The notes under the pieces are model-generated. The model was not told the origin of the DNA. It saw only the letters and a program-made list of their open reading frames with translations, and searched no databases. DNA of 64,000 nt, from positions 105,845,152 to 105,909,151 of the forward strand of contig NC_057832.1 of the NCBI RefSeq assembly GCF_910594005.1. Reading direction: 5' to 3'. Every line of letters starts with the position of its first letter. Within the stretch, counting starts at the first letter, position 1. The position numbers were made by a program, and so were the translations under genes. Of the stretch, positions 54,302 to 64,000 are shown in pieces. Source of the stretch: Cervus elaphus. Lineage: Eukaryota > Chordata > Mammalia > Artiodactyla > Cervidae.

Positions 54302-54672
54302 TGGATTTCCCTGGTTGTCCCCTGGCTAAGACTCTGTGCTCCCAAGTGAGAGGGCCTTGGTTTGATCCCTGATCAGGGAACTAGATCTGATATGCTGCAA
54401 CTAATAGTTCACATGCCTTAACTAAACTGTTCATACACATGTGTATAGTCACTTAGTTGTATCCAACTCTTTGTGACTCCATGGACTGTAGCCCGCCAGG
54501 CTCCTCTGTCCATGGGATTTCCCTGGCAAGAATACTAGAATGGATTGCCATTTCCTCCTCCAGGGGATCTTCCCAGCCAGGGGATCGAACCCACGTCTTC
54601 TGCATTAGCAGGTAGATTCTTTACCACTGAGCCACCTGGAAATGAAGACTAGGTGCAACCAAAATAAATAGA
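54302..54672 (+). mobile_element. CHR-type SINE, sense, interrupted by Bov-A
   Basis: TTGGATTTCCCTGGTTGTCC, GGTTTGATCCCTGATCAGGG and GCCTTAACTAAACTG up to about 54435. The tail resumes at about 54643 with GAAGACTAGGTGCAACCAAA and ATAAATAGA, corresponding to the CHR end 'aagacccagcgcaaccaaat'. Confidence 0.8.
54440..54640 (-). mobile_element. Bov-tA SINE, antisense, inside CHR SINE
   Basis: TAGTCACTTAGTTGTATCCA to GATTCTTTACCACTGAGCCACCTGG. Near full length. No clean duplication seen. Confidence 0.92.
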
Positions 54673-55064
54673 CCAGGCATTTGATGTCTTTGCCAGATGG
54701 GGGTTTATGGGGAGGAGTATTGTATCGAGAGTGTGGGGCAGCATGAAGGATGAGAGGAAGAGACCTGGGAACCCAAGTGCATTGGCTACAGTACTCAGCC
54801 TGCCTTACTGTTGATGCAGATCTCATTGTGATATTAGGTCCTCTTTTTCTTTTCAAATCCTTACCTCTCCCATCCTCTGACTTTCAGAGCATTAAGTTTG
54901 CCTGTTGTCTTTTCCTTTTGTTGGTTGGAAAAAGGACCCTTGGGTCTTCAGATTTTGGGCAATAAGCTATACTCATTAGATCTGAAAATGTAATTGAAGT
55001 AATGAGGTGAATTGAAAAAGCACCGAGGTTAATCACACACTCAGGTTTCATTTGTTTATGAAAT
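54673..55064. other. no recognised element
   Basis: Unique DNA. Frames of 83 codons (reverse) and 71 codons (forward) have no recognised domain. Confidence 0.35.
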
Positions 55065-55290
55065 GATTATTAAGTCTTGATGATATATTGCTGAGCATCC
55101 ATGATGTATCTGGCCCCATTTTGGGAGCTGTGATATAGCAGAGAAATAGGCAGCAAGGTGCCTACCATCAAGGAGTCTGCATTCTAGTGTGGGGTGAAAG
55201 ACACCAAAGGAAGCAAAGAAGTCCATAAGATAATTTCATCTTGGGTCAGTGCTATGAAGCAAATAATAGGATTGACAGTGACTATCACAG
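55065..55290 (+). mobile_element. ancient LINE-derived repeat
   Basis: GAGCATCCATGATGTATCTGG, GCCTACCATCAAGGAGTCTG, CATTCTAGTGTGGGGTGAAA, GTGCTATGAAGCAAATAATAG keep the order of the old repeat family also present at 41420. Confidence 0.5.
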
Positions 55291-55720
55291 CATAGTGATT
55301 AATTTAGATTGGGTGGTATGGGAATAATAAAAATAGTGTAAGAGATATTTTGAATAAGCATGACTCATAAAGTAATCAAAATGCAAATTTGTTTTTGTCA
55401 CTTGCTCTCCTTTAGAAATTTTATTTGTGAAAGTAATCTTTCCCTGGCTCTGGATAAAATCTTGACTGTTCTCTCTTAAATGATGTCACAAACACAGCCT
55501 CAATTTTGTGATTAGAATGTCTACCCCTAGATATAAACCTATCCTTAAATGTTCGTTAAAATTCATCCTCAAATTTTATTTTCCCTGTGTTGCATGCCAA
55601 GCCTTTGCAGAAGTGGCAGAGTGGTGGTGGTGGCTGACTTTTGCTCCCTTTCGCTTTACTCATCTTCACTGTGCATACTTTTGCATCATGCATTTTCTTT
55701 AACTCTCAACCTGGATAATG

Positions 55721-56067
55721 GAGGTGGGGGGTTGCCAGGGGCTGGAGGGGTGGGTAAAATGGGAGATGTTGGTCAAAGGGCACAAAGTTTCAGTTATGAG
55801 ATGGATAAGTTCTGAAGATCCAGTGTTCAGTAACATGAGTTTAGTCAACAATACTGTGTTGTATACTTCAAATTTGTGAGATCTTAAGTGTTCTTATAGT
55901 GCATGTAAAAAATGGTGATTATATGAGATGATAGATATATCAACTAGCTCGATTGTGGTGATTATTTCACAGTGCATACATATTTCAAAACATCAAGTTG
56001 CATACCTCAAATATACAATTTCTTTTGTCAATTGTACTCTAATAAAGCTGAAAAAATTTAAAAATTG
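55721..56067 (+). mobile_element. L1MA/L1MB-like LINE 3' UTR, sense
   Basis: GGTTGCCAGGGGCTGGAGGG, GGGAGATGTTGGTCAAAGGG, TTATATGAGATGATAGATAT, GTCAATTGTACTCTAATAAAG and an A-rich end. An 88-codon frame over it has no meaning. Confidence 0.8.
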
Positions 56068-56349
56068 AAAAGTCTGAGACAGCTGTTGGGTGATAAAATC
56101 AACACTTGGGTGACTGAAGCCTTCTCCTAGAGGGAGGAAAAGAAGTCAACAAATTTAGATTGTTGAATTTCAACTCATATGAAACAAAGCACTCATGTAT
56201 ATTTCAAATTCGCTTTGCATTTTAATTTGGTATTACTTCTCATTGTATTTTGAAACAAACAAGTTTATATTTATTTTAAAAATCAGGCACAGAGACCAAA
56301 TCGCTAGGTCTAGAATACACTATATGAGCCCCATTATTCACCAGTGGAT
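56068..56349. other. no recognised element
   Basis: AT-rich unique DNA. Confidence 0.35.
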
Positions 56350-56540
56350 AATGGCTCTCAGCTGGGGTCAGATTGCCCTCTGGGTGTTCTGAAATGTCCA
56401 GGGGCTTTTGGATTGTCACTGTGCCTGAGAAAAGTACTAGCATTTATTTGGTGTGGGTCCACAGATGCTAAATGTCCTGCAATGTATAGTCTCCTGTAAT
56501 GAAAAGTTGTTCTACCTCATTGATTCTATGGAGCCCTTCT
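56350..56540 (+). mobile_element. MER20-like hAT-Charlie DNA transposon relic
   Basis: TGGCTCTCAGCTGGGGTCAG, TGTCCAGGGGCTTTTGGATT, GTTGTTCTACCTCATTG, with GATGCTAAATGTCCTGCAATG in between, follow the old hAT-Charlie consensus 'ggttctcaactgggggtgat'. The family name is from memory. Confidence 0.55.
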
Positions 56541-56779
56541 ACTGGGAAATAGCATCATGGAGGCAGGTGACGTAAGTGAAGACAGAGTGCTGAGGGGTGC
56601 CCATTCACTGGCACAGAACTAGCTCTTCATTTTCTTGCACTGTCTGTAACAGGAATGCTTCTTATCCATGCATCTGGAAACAATATCTCAGCAGCTGGAG
56701 TAAGTAAACTTGTTTCTTAAATATAATTAACTCTTCCCATGTTGAATAGAATTGAATTGTGCAAGTTCACATACAATTA

Positions 56780-57138
56780 AGTTCAGCTCAGTTCAGTCGC
56801 TCTTTGCAAGTGTCCGACTCTTTGCAACCCCATGAATCGCAGCACACCAGGCCCCCTGTCCATCACCAATTCCCGGAGTTTACTCAAACTCAGGTCCATC
56901 GAGTTGGTGATGCTATCCAACCATCTCATCCTCTGTCATCCCCTTTTCCTCCTGCCCCCAATCCCTCCCAGCATCAGGGTCTTTTCCAATGAGTCAACTC
57001 TTCACATGAGGTGGCCAAAGTATTGGAGTTTCAGCTTCAGCCATCAGTCCTTCCAATGAACACCCAGGACTGATCTCCTTTAGGATGGACTGGTTGGATC
57101 TCCTTGCACTCCAAGGGACTCTCAAGAGTCTTCTCAAA
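56780..57138 (-). mobile_element. BovB LINE 3' end, antisense
   Basis: AGTTCAGCTCAGTTCAGTCG to AGGGACTCTCAAGAGTCTTC. The flanks CACATACAATTA (56768-56779) and CACATACACAATTA (57139-57152) differ by a two-base CA insertion and look like the duplication. Confidence 0.93.
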
Positions 57139-57152
57139 CACATACACAATTA

Positions 57153-58316
57153 TGATTTTGTCAAAAGAGAAACTGGTTAGGAGGGTAGGTGAAGTGTACT
57201 CTTCCTAGCCCTGTGGCTCTGAGATCAGGATCAAGGGCTGGAGCTGCAGTTTACCTGACTCTGCTTCCTCAGATTCCATCAGCTGTGGCTGCCACAGGAC
57301 GGCAAGCTTAGCATCAGAGGCTCTGAGAAAGGGTTTGAACCAGATTGCTCCCTTGATCCTCAGCAGCAGCACATTTCAGGCAAGCGAGGATAAACTAGCT
57401 CCTTATTTTAAATGTGGGCTGTCTCAGGCAAGTGAATAGTTAAGTTTCTTGACATGGGTTTGTGAGGATAAAAAGCTTATTTTCCTGCCTGTCTCTGATA
57501 TGGTATGTTGTTCTAGAAAAAAGAACATTAGCTTGTGACTTAAGGTTTGTTTATCACACTGTCTTCTATATATTGGTGGCAATTTAATATTTCATTATAT
57601 TCAATCCATCCTGCTAATACTGTTCCTTTCTCTCTTCCAAAATGGCCCTGGAACTTTATGTAACAGATAAAGGCTTGTCACTTTTGATTCCCCCTTAGTC
57701 TGAGGAAAACGCTTTCTGATAATGTCTGAAAGGCAGGTAGATAGAACTTTAGTGAACACTTTATCACTGAAACTCATTATAAACTAACATTTATCCAGTT
57801 CTAAAAACTTTTAAAGAACAGCATCATCTCACCTCAACAGCATCAACAATTTCTCTATCCATACATTTATTTTAGGACACTTTTACTCTGTCCCTATTTC
57901 TTGTCACGCAAAGTAATGATTAAAGAGGACTTTTAGTTTCACATATAATCATCTTCCTTTAGCTCCGATGAGTTTAATTATCTCCTAAAATTTCCCCCTT
58001 GGCTTTTGTTGTTCAAAGAGCCCAATAAAAGGTCATCTGAACTCTCCACATAATTGACAATACCTCATTGCTCTTAGAGACCTGCTGACTTGACATTGAA
58101 CCTAAGTCCTATCTCTTTGATAGGCATGAGGTGAATGAGAATCACAGTCTGTGTTATTCTCAGAGCCATCTTATTGTTGTCAGGTAAAAAAATTAGGATA
58201 AAAGACTTTCGGTGAGGAGACAGATGAACTATTTTGGTCCTGCTGATATAATTCTGCCCATACAGCTGTCATGTCCTAAAGAGGATGAATATTCACAGGA
58301 ACCATTGGAGAACTTT
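57153..58316. other. no recognised element
   Basis: About 1.1 kb of unique DNA with no frame or repeat recognised. Confidence 0.4.
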
Positions 58317-58950
58317 CAGTTCAGTTCAGTTCAGTCGCTCAGTCATGTCCGACTCTTTGCAACCCCATGAATTGCAGCACGCCAGGCCCCCTGTCCATCA
58401 CCAGTTCCCGGAGTTTACTCAAACTCATGCCCATCAAGTTGGTGATGGCATCCAGCCATATCATCCTCTGTCGTCCCCTTCTCCTCCTACCCCCAATCCC
58501 TCCCAGCATCAGGGTCTTTTCCAATGAGTCAACTCTTCTCATGAGGTAGCCAAAGTACTGGAGTTTCAGCTTCAGCATCAGTCCTTCCAATGAACACCTA
58601 GGACTGATTTCCTTTAGGATGGACTGGTTGGATCTCCTTGCACTCCAAGGGACTCTCAAGAGTCTTCTCCAACACCACAGTTCAAAAGCATCAATTTTTC
58701 AGCGCTCAGCTTTCTTCATAGTCCAACTCTCACATCCATACATGACCACTGGAAAAACCATAGCCTTGACCAGACGGACCTTTGCTGGCAAAATAATGTC
58801 TCTGCTTTTTAATATGCTATCTAGGTTGGTCATAACTTTCCTTCCAAGGAGTAAGTGTCTTTTAATTTCATGGCTGCAATCACCATCTGCAGTGATTTTG
58901 GAGCCCCAAAAGATGAAGTCTGACACTGTTTCCACTGTCTCCCCATCTAG
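58317..58950 (-). mobile_element. BovB LINE 3' end, antisense, 0.63 kb
   Basis: CAGTTCAGTTCAGTTCAGTC to TCCACTGTCTCCCCATCTAG. Minus-strand frames at 58659-58339 and 58935-58699 carry the C-terminal end of the BovB ORF (KITADGDCSHEIKRH, SMDRG-like tail), broken between them. Confidence 0.94.
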
Positions 58951-59349
58951 TTAACAGAGGGCATTGATGAGGAAATCAGGCTGGAAGAGAGCGAGCCACA
59001 GAGGATGGCCCCAAGAGGAAAACCAGTCATCTAGGACTGGTTAAAAGGATAAATGAGCTCAGGCTGATTAAAGCAACCATTGTTTCTAAGAGAACTAATC
59101 CAATCAGGGCATAGTAGAGAGGAGATCCAGAGACCAGTCAGTGTCAGGAGAGCATTCATTCACTGATGTCTGTGGAGGTGGACGATGAGAGGCGTGGAAA
59201 ACAGGGTCATTTTTTAAGGGAAGGATGGCTAAAAGGAGCCAAACAGGGTACCAGCACTTTCAGTTATTAGGTCCTGAGACAGTGTCCTCAGAACGGGAGT
59301 GTTAGGTAGGAAGTTAAGGTGGAAGCCTGACTTTTAGATCCAGATCAAC
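58951..59349. other. no recognised element
   Basis: Unique DNA, purine-rich in places. No gene recognised. Confidence 0.35.
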
Positions 59350-59486
59350 ATGGAGAAGGCAATGGCAACCCACTCCAGTATTCTTGCCTGGAGAATCCCA
59401 TGGACCGAGGAGCCTGGTGGGCTACTGTCTATGGTGTCGCACAGAGTCGGACACGACTGAAGTGACTTAGCAGCAGCTGCAGCAGC
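59350..59486 (+). mobile_element. Bov-A SINE (AGC-tailed subfamily), sense
   Basis: TGGAGAAGGCAATGGCAACC to AGTGACTTAGCAGCAGCTGC and AGCAGC. Headless, like those at 15927, 32725 and 60258. Confidence 0.93.
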
Positions 59487-59975
59487 ATGATATGGGGGAA
59501 AGAATTTTGTGTCAAATCCAGGGCTACACAGATACAAGAGTGTCCACGTTTGATGGTAAATGAGATAGGACTGAGCCCTATCTACTGGATTTCAAGGTTT
59601 TAAAAACATTTTTACTCAATTTTTTCTGATTTAAAAAATAATATAAAACTTTTATGGTAACTTAGAAGACAAAAAAAGTATTATAAGAAATCAAAACCCC
59701 TCATAGCCTTACACCAAGGAATAGCCCCTCTTCATGACTTACTAAGCTGTCCTTTTGTCTTCCACCCATTCATTTATCTTTAGCATTTGGAGTTAGACAG
59801 AATTTAATGAACTGCTTTAAGTTGGGCATTTCCCCATGTTGTTGATTACTATATATTGTCTAAAAACAGTTTTTAAAAGTTTGCTAATATTTTGTTATAG
59901 AGCAACAAGATGATTTATCTTAATGTTACACATTTATTCATTCGATTAACTGTTACTGAGTTTCTACTTTGTGCC

Positions 59976-60170
59976 TGGTAGTTCAGTGATAAACACTCCG
60001 CCTGTCAATGCAGGAGATACTGGGTTCAATCCCTGGGTTGGGAAGATACCTTGCAGAAGGAAATAACAACCCACTTCAGTATTCTTGCCTGAGAAATCCC
60101 ACAGACAGAGGAACCTGTCAGGCTACAGTCCATGGGGTCACAAAAAGTTGGACACAACTTGACAACTAGA
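59976..60170 (+). mobile_element. Bov-tA SINE, sense, diverged
   Basis: CCTGGTAGTTCAGTGATAAAC to GTTGGACACAACTTGACAAC. The first bases of the head are lost. Confidence 0.9.
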
Positions 60171-60257
60171 CAACAACTTTATTCAGGCAATGTCCTGGGT
60201 ACTGGGGATACTTCAGGGACCCAGACAAAGTCTGTGCCTTCCTAGAGCTCACATTCT

Positions 60258-60389
60258 GCTGCTGCTGCTGCTAAGTCGCTTCAGTCGTGTCCGACTCGGT
60301 GCGACCCTATGGACAGCAGCCCACCAGGCTCCTCTGTCTGCAGGATTCTCTAGGCAAGAATACTGGAGTGGGTTGCCATTTCCTTCTCC
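60258..60389 (-). mobile_element. Bov-A SINE (AGC-tailed), antisense, 14-bp perfect duplication
   Basis: GCTGCTGCTGCTAAGTCGCT to GGTTGCCATTTCCTTCTCC. AGAGCTCACATTCT at 60244-60257 and 60390-60403 is exact. Very close to its subfamily consensus, so probably recent. Confidence 0.96.
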
Positions 60390-60410
60390 AGAGCTCACAT
60401 TCTAGATACT

Positions 60411-60763
60411 TAATATTCCAACTGTTTCCATTTTCTTTTTGCTATTATAAATAATAGTGAACATAGATGATCCTTGTCATATTAATCTTGGACCCCATTT
60501 CTGATTATTTCTTTGGCCATAATTATTTCAACAACACTTTCAACTTTTATCCAACTTTTAAAAATGAGCAGTTAAAAATATAAAAGTGTTACGTGAATAA
60601 TGCTATTTATATATCTACACATGTATACCTGTACATGCATGCACACACATTCAAAAGGAAATTTTAGACTCATGTCACTTCATCTCAAAATATGAGCATC
60701 TACCTTCTAAGAACTATACCATTATCACCTCAAATAATTTAACAGTCACTACCAATATCAAGA
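60411..60763. other. no recognised element
   Basis: AT-rich unique DNA. Confidence 0.35.
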
Positions 60764-61148
60764 AAAATTGATGCTTTTGAACTATGGTGTTGGAGAAGAC
60801 TCTTGAGAGTCCCTTGGACTGCAAGGAGATCCAACCAGTCCATCTTAAAGGAGATCAGTCCTGGGTGTTCATTGGAAGGACTGATGCTGAAGCTGAAACT
60901 CCAGTACTTTGGCCGCCTAGTGCGAAGAGTTGACTCATTGGAAAAAGCCCTGATGCTGGGAGGGATTGGGGGCAGGAGGAGAAGGGGACGACAGAGGATG
61001 AGATGGTTGGATGGCATCACCAACTCGATGGACGTGGGTTTGAGAAAAACTCTGGGAGTTGGTGATGGACAGGAGGCCTGGCATGCTGCGATTCATGGGG
61101 TCCCAAAGAATTGGACATGCCTGAGTGACTGAACTTAACTGAACTGAA
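60764..61148 (+). mobile_element. BovB LINE 3' end, sense
   Basis: AAATTGATGCTTTTGAACTATGG to CTGAGTGACTGAACTTAACTG. The frame at 60803-61132 reads RVPWTARRSNQSILKEISPG, the usual BovB tail. Little-diverged. Confidence 0.94.
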
Positions 61149-61196
61149 CTAGCATCTTGTCCATATTCACATTTTCCCAGTTTCTCCAGAGTTTCT

Positions 61197-61491
61197 TCTT
61201 TTTTAAAATTTATTTATTTTCGGCTACACTGGGTCTTTGTTGCTGCACGCAGGCTTTCTCCAGCTGCTGTGAGTGGGGGCTACTCTTCTTTGTGGTGCTC
61301 AGGTTTCTCGATGTGGTGGCTTCTCTAGTTGCGGAGCATGGGCTCTAGAGCGCAGGCTCAGTAGTTCTGACACACTGCTTAGTGGGCTTACTTGATCCAT
61401 GGTGTGTGGGATCTTCCTGAACGAGGGATGGAACCCATGTCCCCTGCATTGGCAGGCAAGTTCTTAACCCCTGCACCACCCCAGAAGTCCC
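61197..61491 (-). mobile_element. CHR-type SINE, antisense, long form
   Basis: TTATTTTCGGCTACACTGGGTC, TTCTCTAGTTGCGGAGCATGG, CCCCTGCATTGGCAGGCAAG, CACCCCAGAAGTCCCC. The reverse complement of the long CHR SINE. Confidence 0.88.
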
Positions 61492-61539
61492 CAAAGTTTC
61501 ATTTATAGCCTAAAGCAAACTCAAACAAGGGGACATGTT

Positions 61540-62460
61540 GCAATTTGTTGTTATTCTCTTTTCAGTCAGTCTCTCTCTCATTCTATCTCTCTCATTGATG
61601 TAGTTGAAGATTCATATGCAGTTGTAAAGTATAAAATAGAGATCCCTTGTACACTTTGTCCATTTTCCCTCAATTACAACAGTTTGCAAAATAATAGTAC
61701 GATATCATGATGAGAATGCTGACATGGGTACAATCCACTGATCTTTATCAGTTTTACTCGTGCTTGTGTTCGTATGTGTATGTAAATGTGTGCATTAAGA
61801 TGTATATAATTTTTACCTCCTGTATAGATGCATTTATCCACCCCACAGTCAAGATTCTGAACTGTTCCACACCTTAGGGTCCCTCTGTGTCTCTTCGATA
61901 ATCACACTTGCCTCTCTCCTATCTCACCTCTGCCCTGTCTCTAACCCTTGGTGACCACTAATCTGTCCATGATTTTTGAAATTTCATCATTTCAAAAGAG
62001 TATAATGTAGTCATACAGAATGTCATCTTCTGGAGTTGCTTTTTTCATTTAGTAAAATTCCCTAGAGAGTCATCCAACTTGCTGTATTTATCAGTGATTT
62101 GTTCCTCTTTATTGCTGAATAGTATTCTATGGCATGTTTCTGTGATTTTAGACTATTTATTTGTTGAAGGATGTCTGAGCTGATTCTAGTTTTTGGCTGC
62201 TAAGATGCTGCTATGAACATTTTTGTTTGAGCTTTTGTGTGGGGAAGTTTTCATTCTTTTGGGATGAATGTCCAAGAGTGCAATTGTTGGTTCCTATGAT
62301 AAAGGTCCACATTTAATTCTTTCTTTTTTAGAAATTGCTGAACTCTCTCCCAAAGTGGCTGTATTCCCACCAGCAATGTATGCAGTTTCTCTAGATCGTC
62401 ACCAGCATTTGGTGTTGTCACTAGTTTTTATTGTAGCCATTCTGTTAGGAGTGCTGTGAG
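61540..62460 (-). mobile_element. ancient L1M 3' region, antisense
   Basis: TGACCACTAATCTGTCCATG, TTGCTGAATAGTATTCTATGG, CTGCTATGAACATTTTTGTTTG, CCCAAAGTGGCTGTATTCCC with CACCAGCAATGTATG and ATTGTAGCCATTCTGTTAGG keep the order of an old L1 ORF2/3' region read in reverse. Confidence 0.8.
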
Positions 62461-62464
62461 TTCA

Positions 62465-63415
62465 TTATGGCAACCTCTGGGCACTTATAACTGTTGGTAG
62501 AAAGTAACGGGAGCACAGAAGGGAACATCTGGTCCTGACTGTGTGTGCAGAGGCCTGTGAGTGTGTGTGCATGTGTGTGCACGTGCTGATATAGTCATGT
62601 GCACCTCAGGAAGATTCCTGGAGGAGCTGAGCCCTGTTGCCTGAGGTTCTCAGTATTTTGGGGAGTTAGTGTATGCAGAGAAGTCTGGATTGTTCTTCAG
62701 GTCTTTAGGATGCATGTCAGGAGGCAGGGTCATATACCCACGGCTGGACTTTCCACGTCCCCCAAGAGGAGTATGAGGTCCTCTCTTTCCTTGAGGTTTG
62801 CTCCCTCTGCGTCAGGGAGCAGGTCCTGGTATTTCATTCGTGTTTATGCACAGTTAAGGCAGATAATACCATCATTGCCTTGCAGAGATCTGCCTGCTTA
62901 GTTACAATTCCCTAAGCAGTGCTTAGGGCTGCACCTTAGTCTGCAGCCAGCTGCTGGATGCAGTGACTCCCGGCTGCCAGGCTCCGTGTTTTCATGGTGG
63001 GTTACATTGTCTGTCTTAGTTCTTCACTACCTGTCCTATTTCATTTCAACATTCACAGGCTGCTGATAAATTCCATTGTCACTCAACATCCTGTCTCCTG
63101 GTACATGGATGCTGCTACTGCAAGCTCTTTAAGGTTATCCGTCACTACGTGGGGGATTCCCAAACCCTTCCTGCTTTCTCTCACTTTAATGTGCAGGCAG
63201 CATGCCACCTTCAGTGACATCTCTCATGCAGAGGTTCTCAAAGGGGCTATAGAAGACATGGCGAGTGGGGTGAGGAGGACTGCGGGAGACTGACAACTCC
63301 ATTTCTGCTTCCCTACCGCATCCCTGGCCTAACACACCTGGGGAACTGTGCACTAAATCACTCAAGTTCCTTCACACAGTAGCAAGTCCAACCGGACCCA
63401 GGGAAACCTTTCGTA
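62465..63415. other. GC-richer unique DNA, no gene recognised
   Basis: Two forward frames of about 100 codons (62599-62901 and 62994-63293) have no recognised domain or splice context. TG-rich text at 62555-62586. A perfect 8-bp hairpin lies at 62910-62928. Confidence 0.4.
62910..62928. other. perfect short hairpin
   Basis: CCCTAAGC (62910-62917) pairs fully with GCTTAGGG (62921-62928) across a three-base AGT loop. Function unknown. Confidence 0.5.
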
Positions 63416-63417
63416 AA

Positions 63418-63433
63418 ATTATTATTATTATTT
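63418..63433. repeat. (ATT)n microsatellite, about five units
   Basis: A short ATT trinucleotide run immediately left of the antisense SINE. Confidence 0.85.
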
Positions 63434-63439
63434 TCTTAA

Positions 63440-63674
63440 AAGATTTTTTTTTTCACGTGGACCATTTTTAAAGTCTCTTGAATTTGTTACAATATTGATT
63501 CTGTTTTAGTTTCTGCTTTTTTGGCCTTGAGGCATGTATGATCTTAACTCCTGGACCTGGGATTGAACTGGTGAAATCTTTTTCACTTAAAGCAATAAAT
63601 AGGATTCTCTCCAAATTCTTCCCACCTGTGTTGGAAGGTGGAGTCTTAACCACTGGACCACCAGGGAAGTCCCT
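63440..63674 (-). mobile_element. CHR/SINE2-type SINE, antisense, with about 50-bp internal insertion
   Basis: TTGAATTTGTTACAATATTG, TTTTTTGGCCTTGAGGCATG, then CCTGGGATTGAAC, and after a gap GTTGGAAGGTGGAGTCTTAAC with ACTGGACCACCAGGGAAGTC. Compared with the copy at 4121-4320, about 50 extra bases (63569-63620, containing the hairpin GTGAAA/TTTCAC) interrupt the tRNA-derived head. Confidence 0.8.
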
Positions 63675-64000
63675 GAAGCCTTTTTAAAAAATATATAATA
63701 TCTGAAGTGTTTGTTTCAGTTAAATTCAACCAGTGTCTCCAGAATTCTCACTTTAAGAAGGGGATTTCCAGGTAACTGTGGCTAAAAACACATGGTGTCT
63801 GCCTTAAGGAAACTCTAATTCGAAGAGGAATGGATATATATATCATAGAACTGCCTGGTAAAAAAATACTGTGATCATTTCAGTTAACTCTAGGGGTGAG
63901 GAATTAATGTTCCTTTAGGCAAATCTTCAGCACACAGGAGATGTGACCTTAGCTCTCCAGGAGGGTAAGTGAGGTCCATTGTATTGGTCTGGGCTCCTGA
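63675..64000. other. no recognised element
   Basis: AT-rich unique DNA with a short ATATATAT run at 63834-63842. Confidence 0.35.

Larger units (their letters stand above)
59935..60410 (+). mobile_element. ancient LINE-derived repeat interrupted by two SINEs
   Basis: TTTATTCATTCGATTAACTG and TTTCTACTTTGTGCC precede the first SINE. CAGGCAATGTCCTGGGTACTGGGG with CTGTGCCTTCCTAGAGCTCA follows it, and CACATTCTAGATACT follows the second. Rejoined, these follow the same old repeat as at 41420. Confidence 0.5.

Noticed and set aside
1..64000. CRISPR array, operon, phage or other bacterial-type system
   Set aside because: Repeat content is entirely mammalian and no regularly spaced repeat array or compact gene cluster exists.

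Overview
The window is a gene-poor stretch of mammalian nuclear DNA, and the repeats identify the animal as a ruminant, most likely a bovid (cattle, sheep, goat or a relative). The diagnostic families are BovB (an RTE-clade LINE), the BovB-dependent SINEs Bov-tA and Bov-A, cetartiodactyl CHR-type tRNA-Glu SINEs, and a young ruminant L1 whose 3' end ends in a polypurine stretch. Older pan-mammalian relics lie beneath them: MIR, L2, L1M, MER2 (Tigger), MER5-type and other hAT elements, and one MaLR LTR. I found no convincing host protein-coding gene, rRNA, tRNA or CRISPR array. Almost every longer open reading frame lies inside a SINE or LINE or is its antisense shadow. The setting is intergenic or deep intronic.

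Layout. Positions 1-9,600 are mostly non-repetitive, with scattered SINEs, a nuclear-receptor-like motif cluster at 2.0-2.1 kb and a small splice-flanked open segment at 3.04 kb. Positions 9.6-13.4 kb are a block of antisense ancient L1, with a BovB fragment carrying reverse-transcriptase sequence in the middle. Positions 13.7-21.3 kb are the densest SINE/LINE zone. It includes a MER2 transposon split by three SINEs and a 1.2-kb antisense BovB. Positions 21.5-27.4 kb hold GC-richer unique DNA, a 3'-terminal L1 with perfect target-site duplications beside a BovB tail, an exact 93-bp tandem duplication and a dimeric SINE. Positions 28-36.5 kb alternate unique DNA with nested MIR, BovB and SINE insertions and an MLT1-type LTR. 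Positions 36.5-46.4 kb are comparatively repeat-poor. Positions 46.5-48.6 kb are a 2-kb L2 LINE relic with a decayed RT motif. Positions 48.6-64 kb are again repeat-rich, with CHR, Bov-tA, BovB, hAT and L1M elements.

Many insertions can be read as a time series. Young SINEs and LINEs with intact 7-14-bp target-site duplications interrupt older elements, so the old flanks can be rejoined across them. The more unusual observations are a site hit twice by SINEs inside MER2, two LINE clades inserted 7 bp apart, an 80-bp and a 76-bp L1 tail each with perfect duplications, a BovB tail next to an L1 ORF2 scrap inside a MIR, a SINE that reused the duplication of an older hAT element, interferon-response-like motifs carried by SINE ends, two CTCF-like motifs and a DR1 nuclear-receptor motif. 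No undescribed biological system is evident. Repeat family names are from memory of consensus sequences, since no library search could be run.
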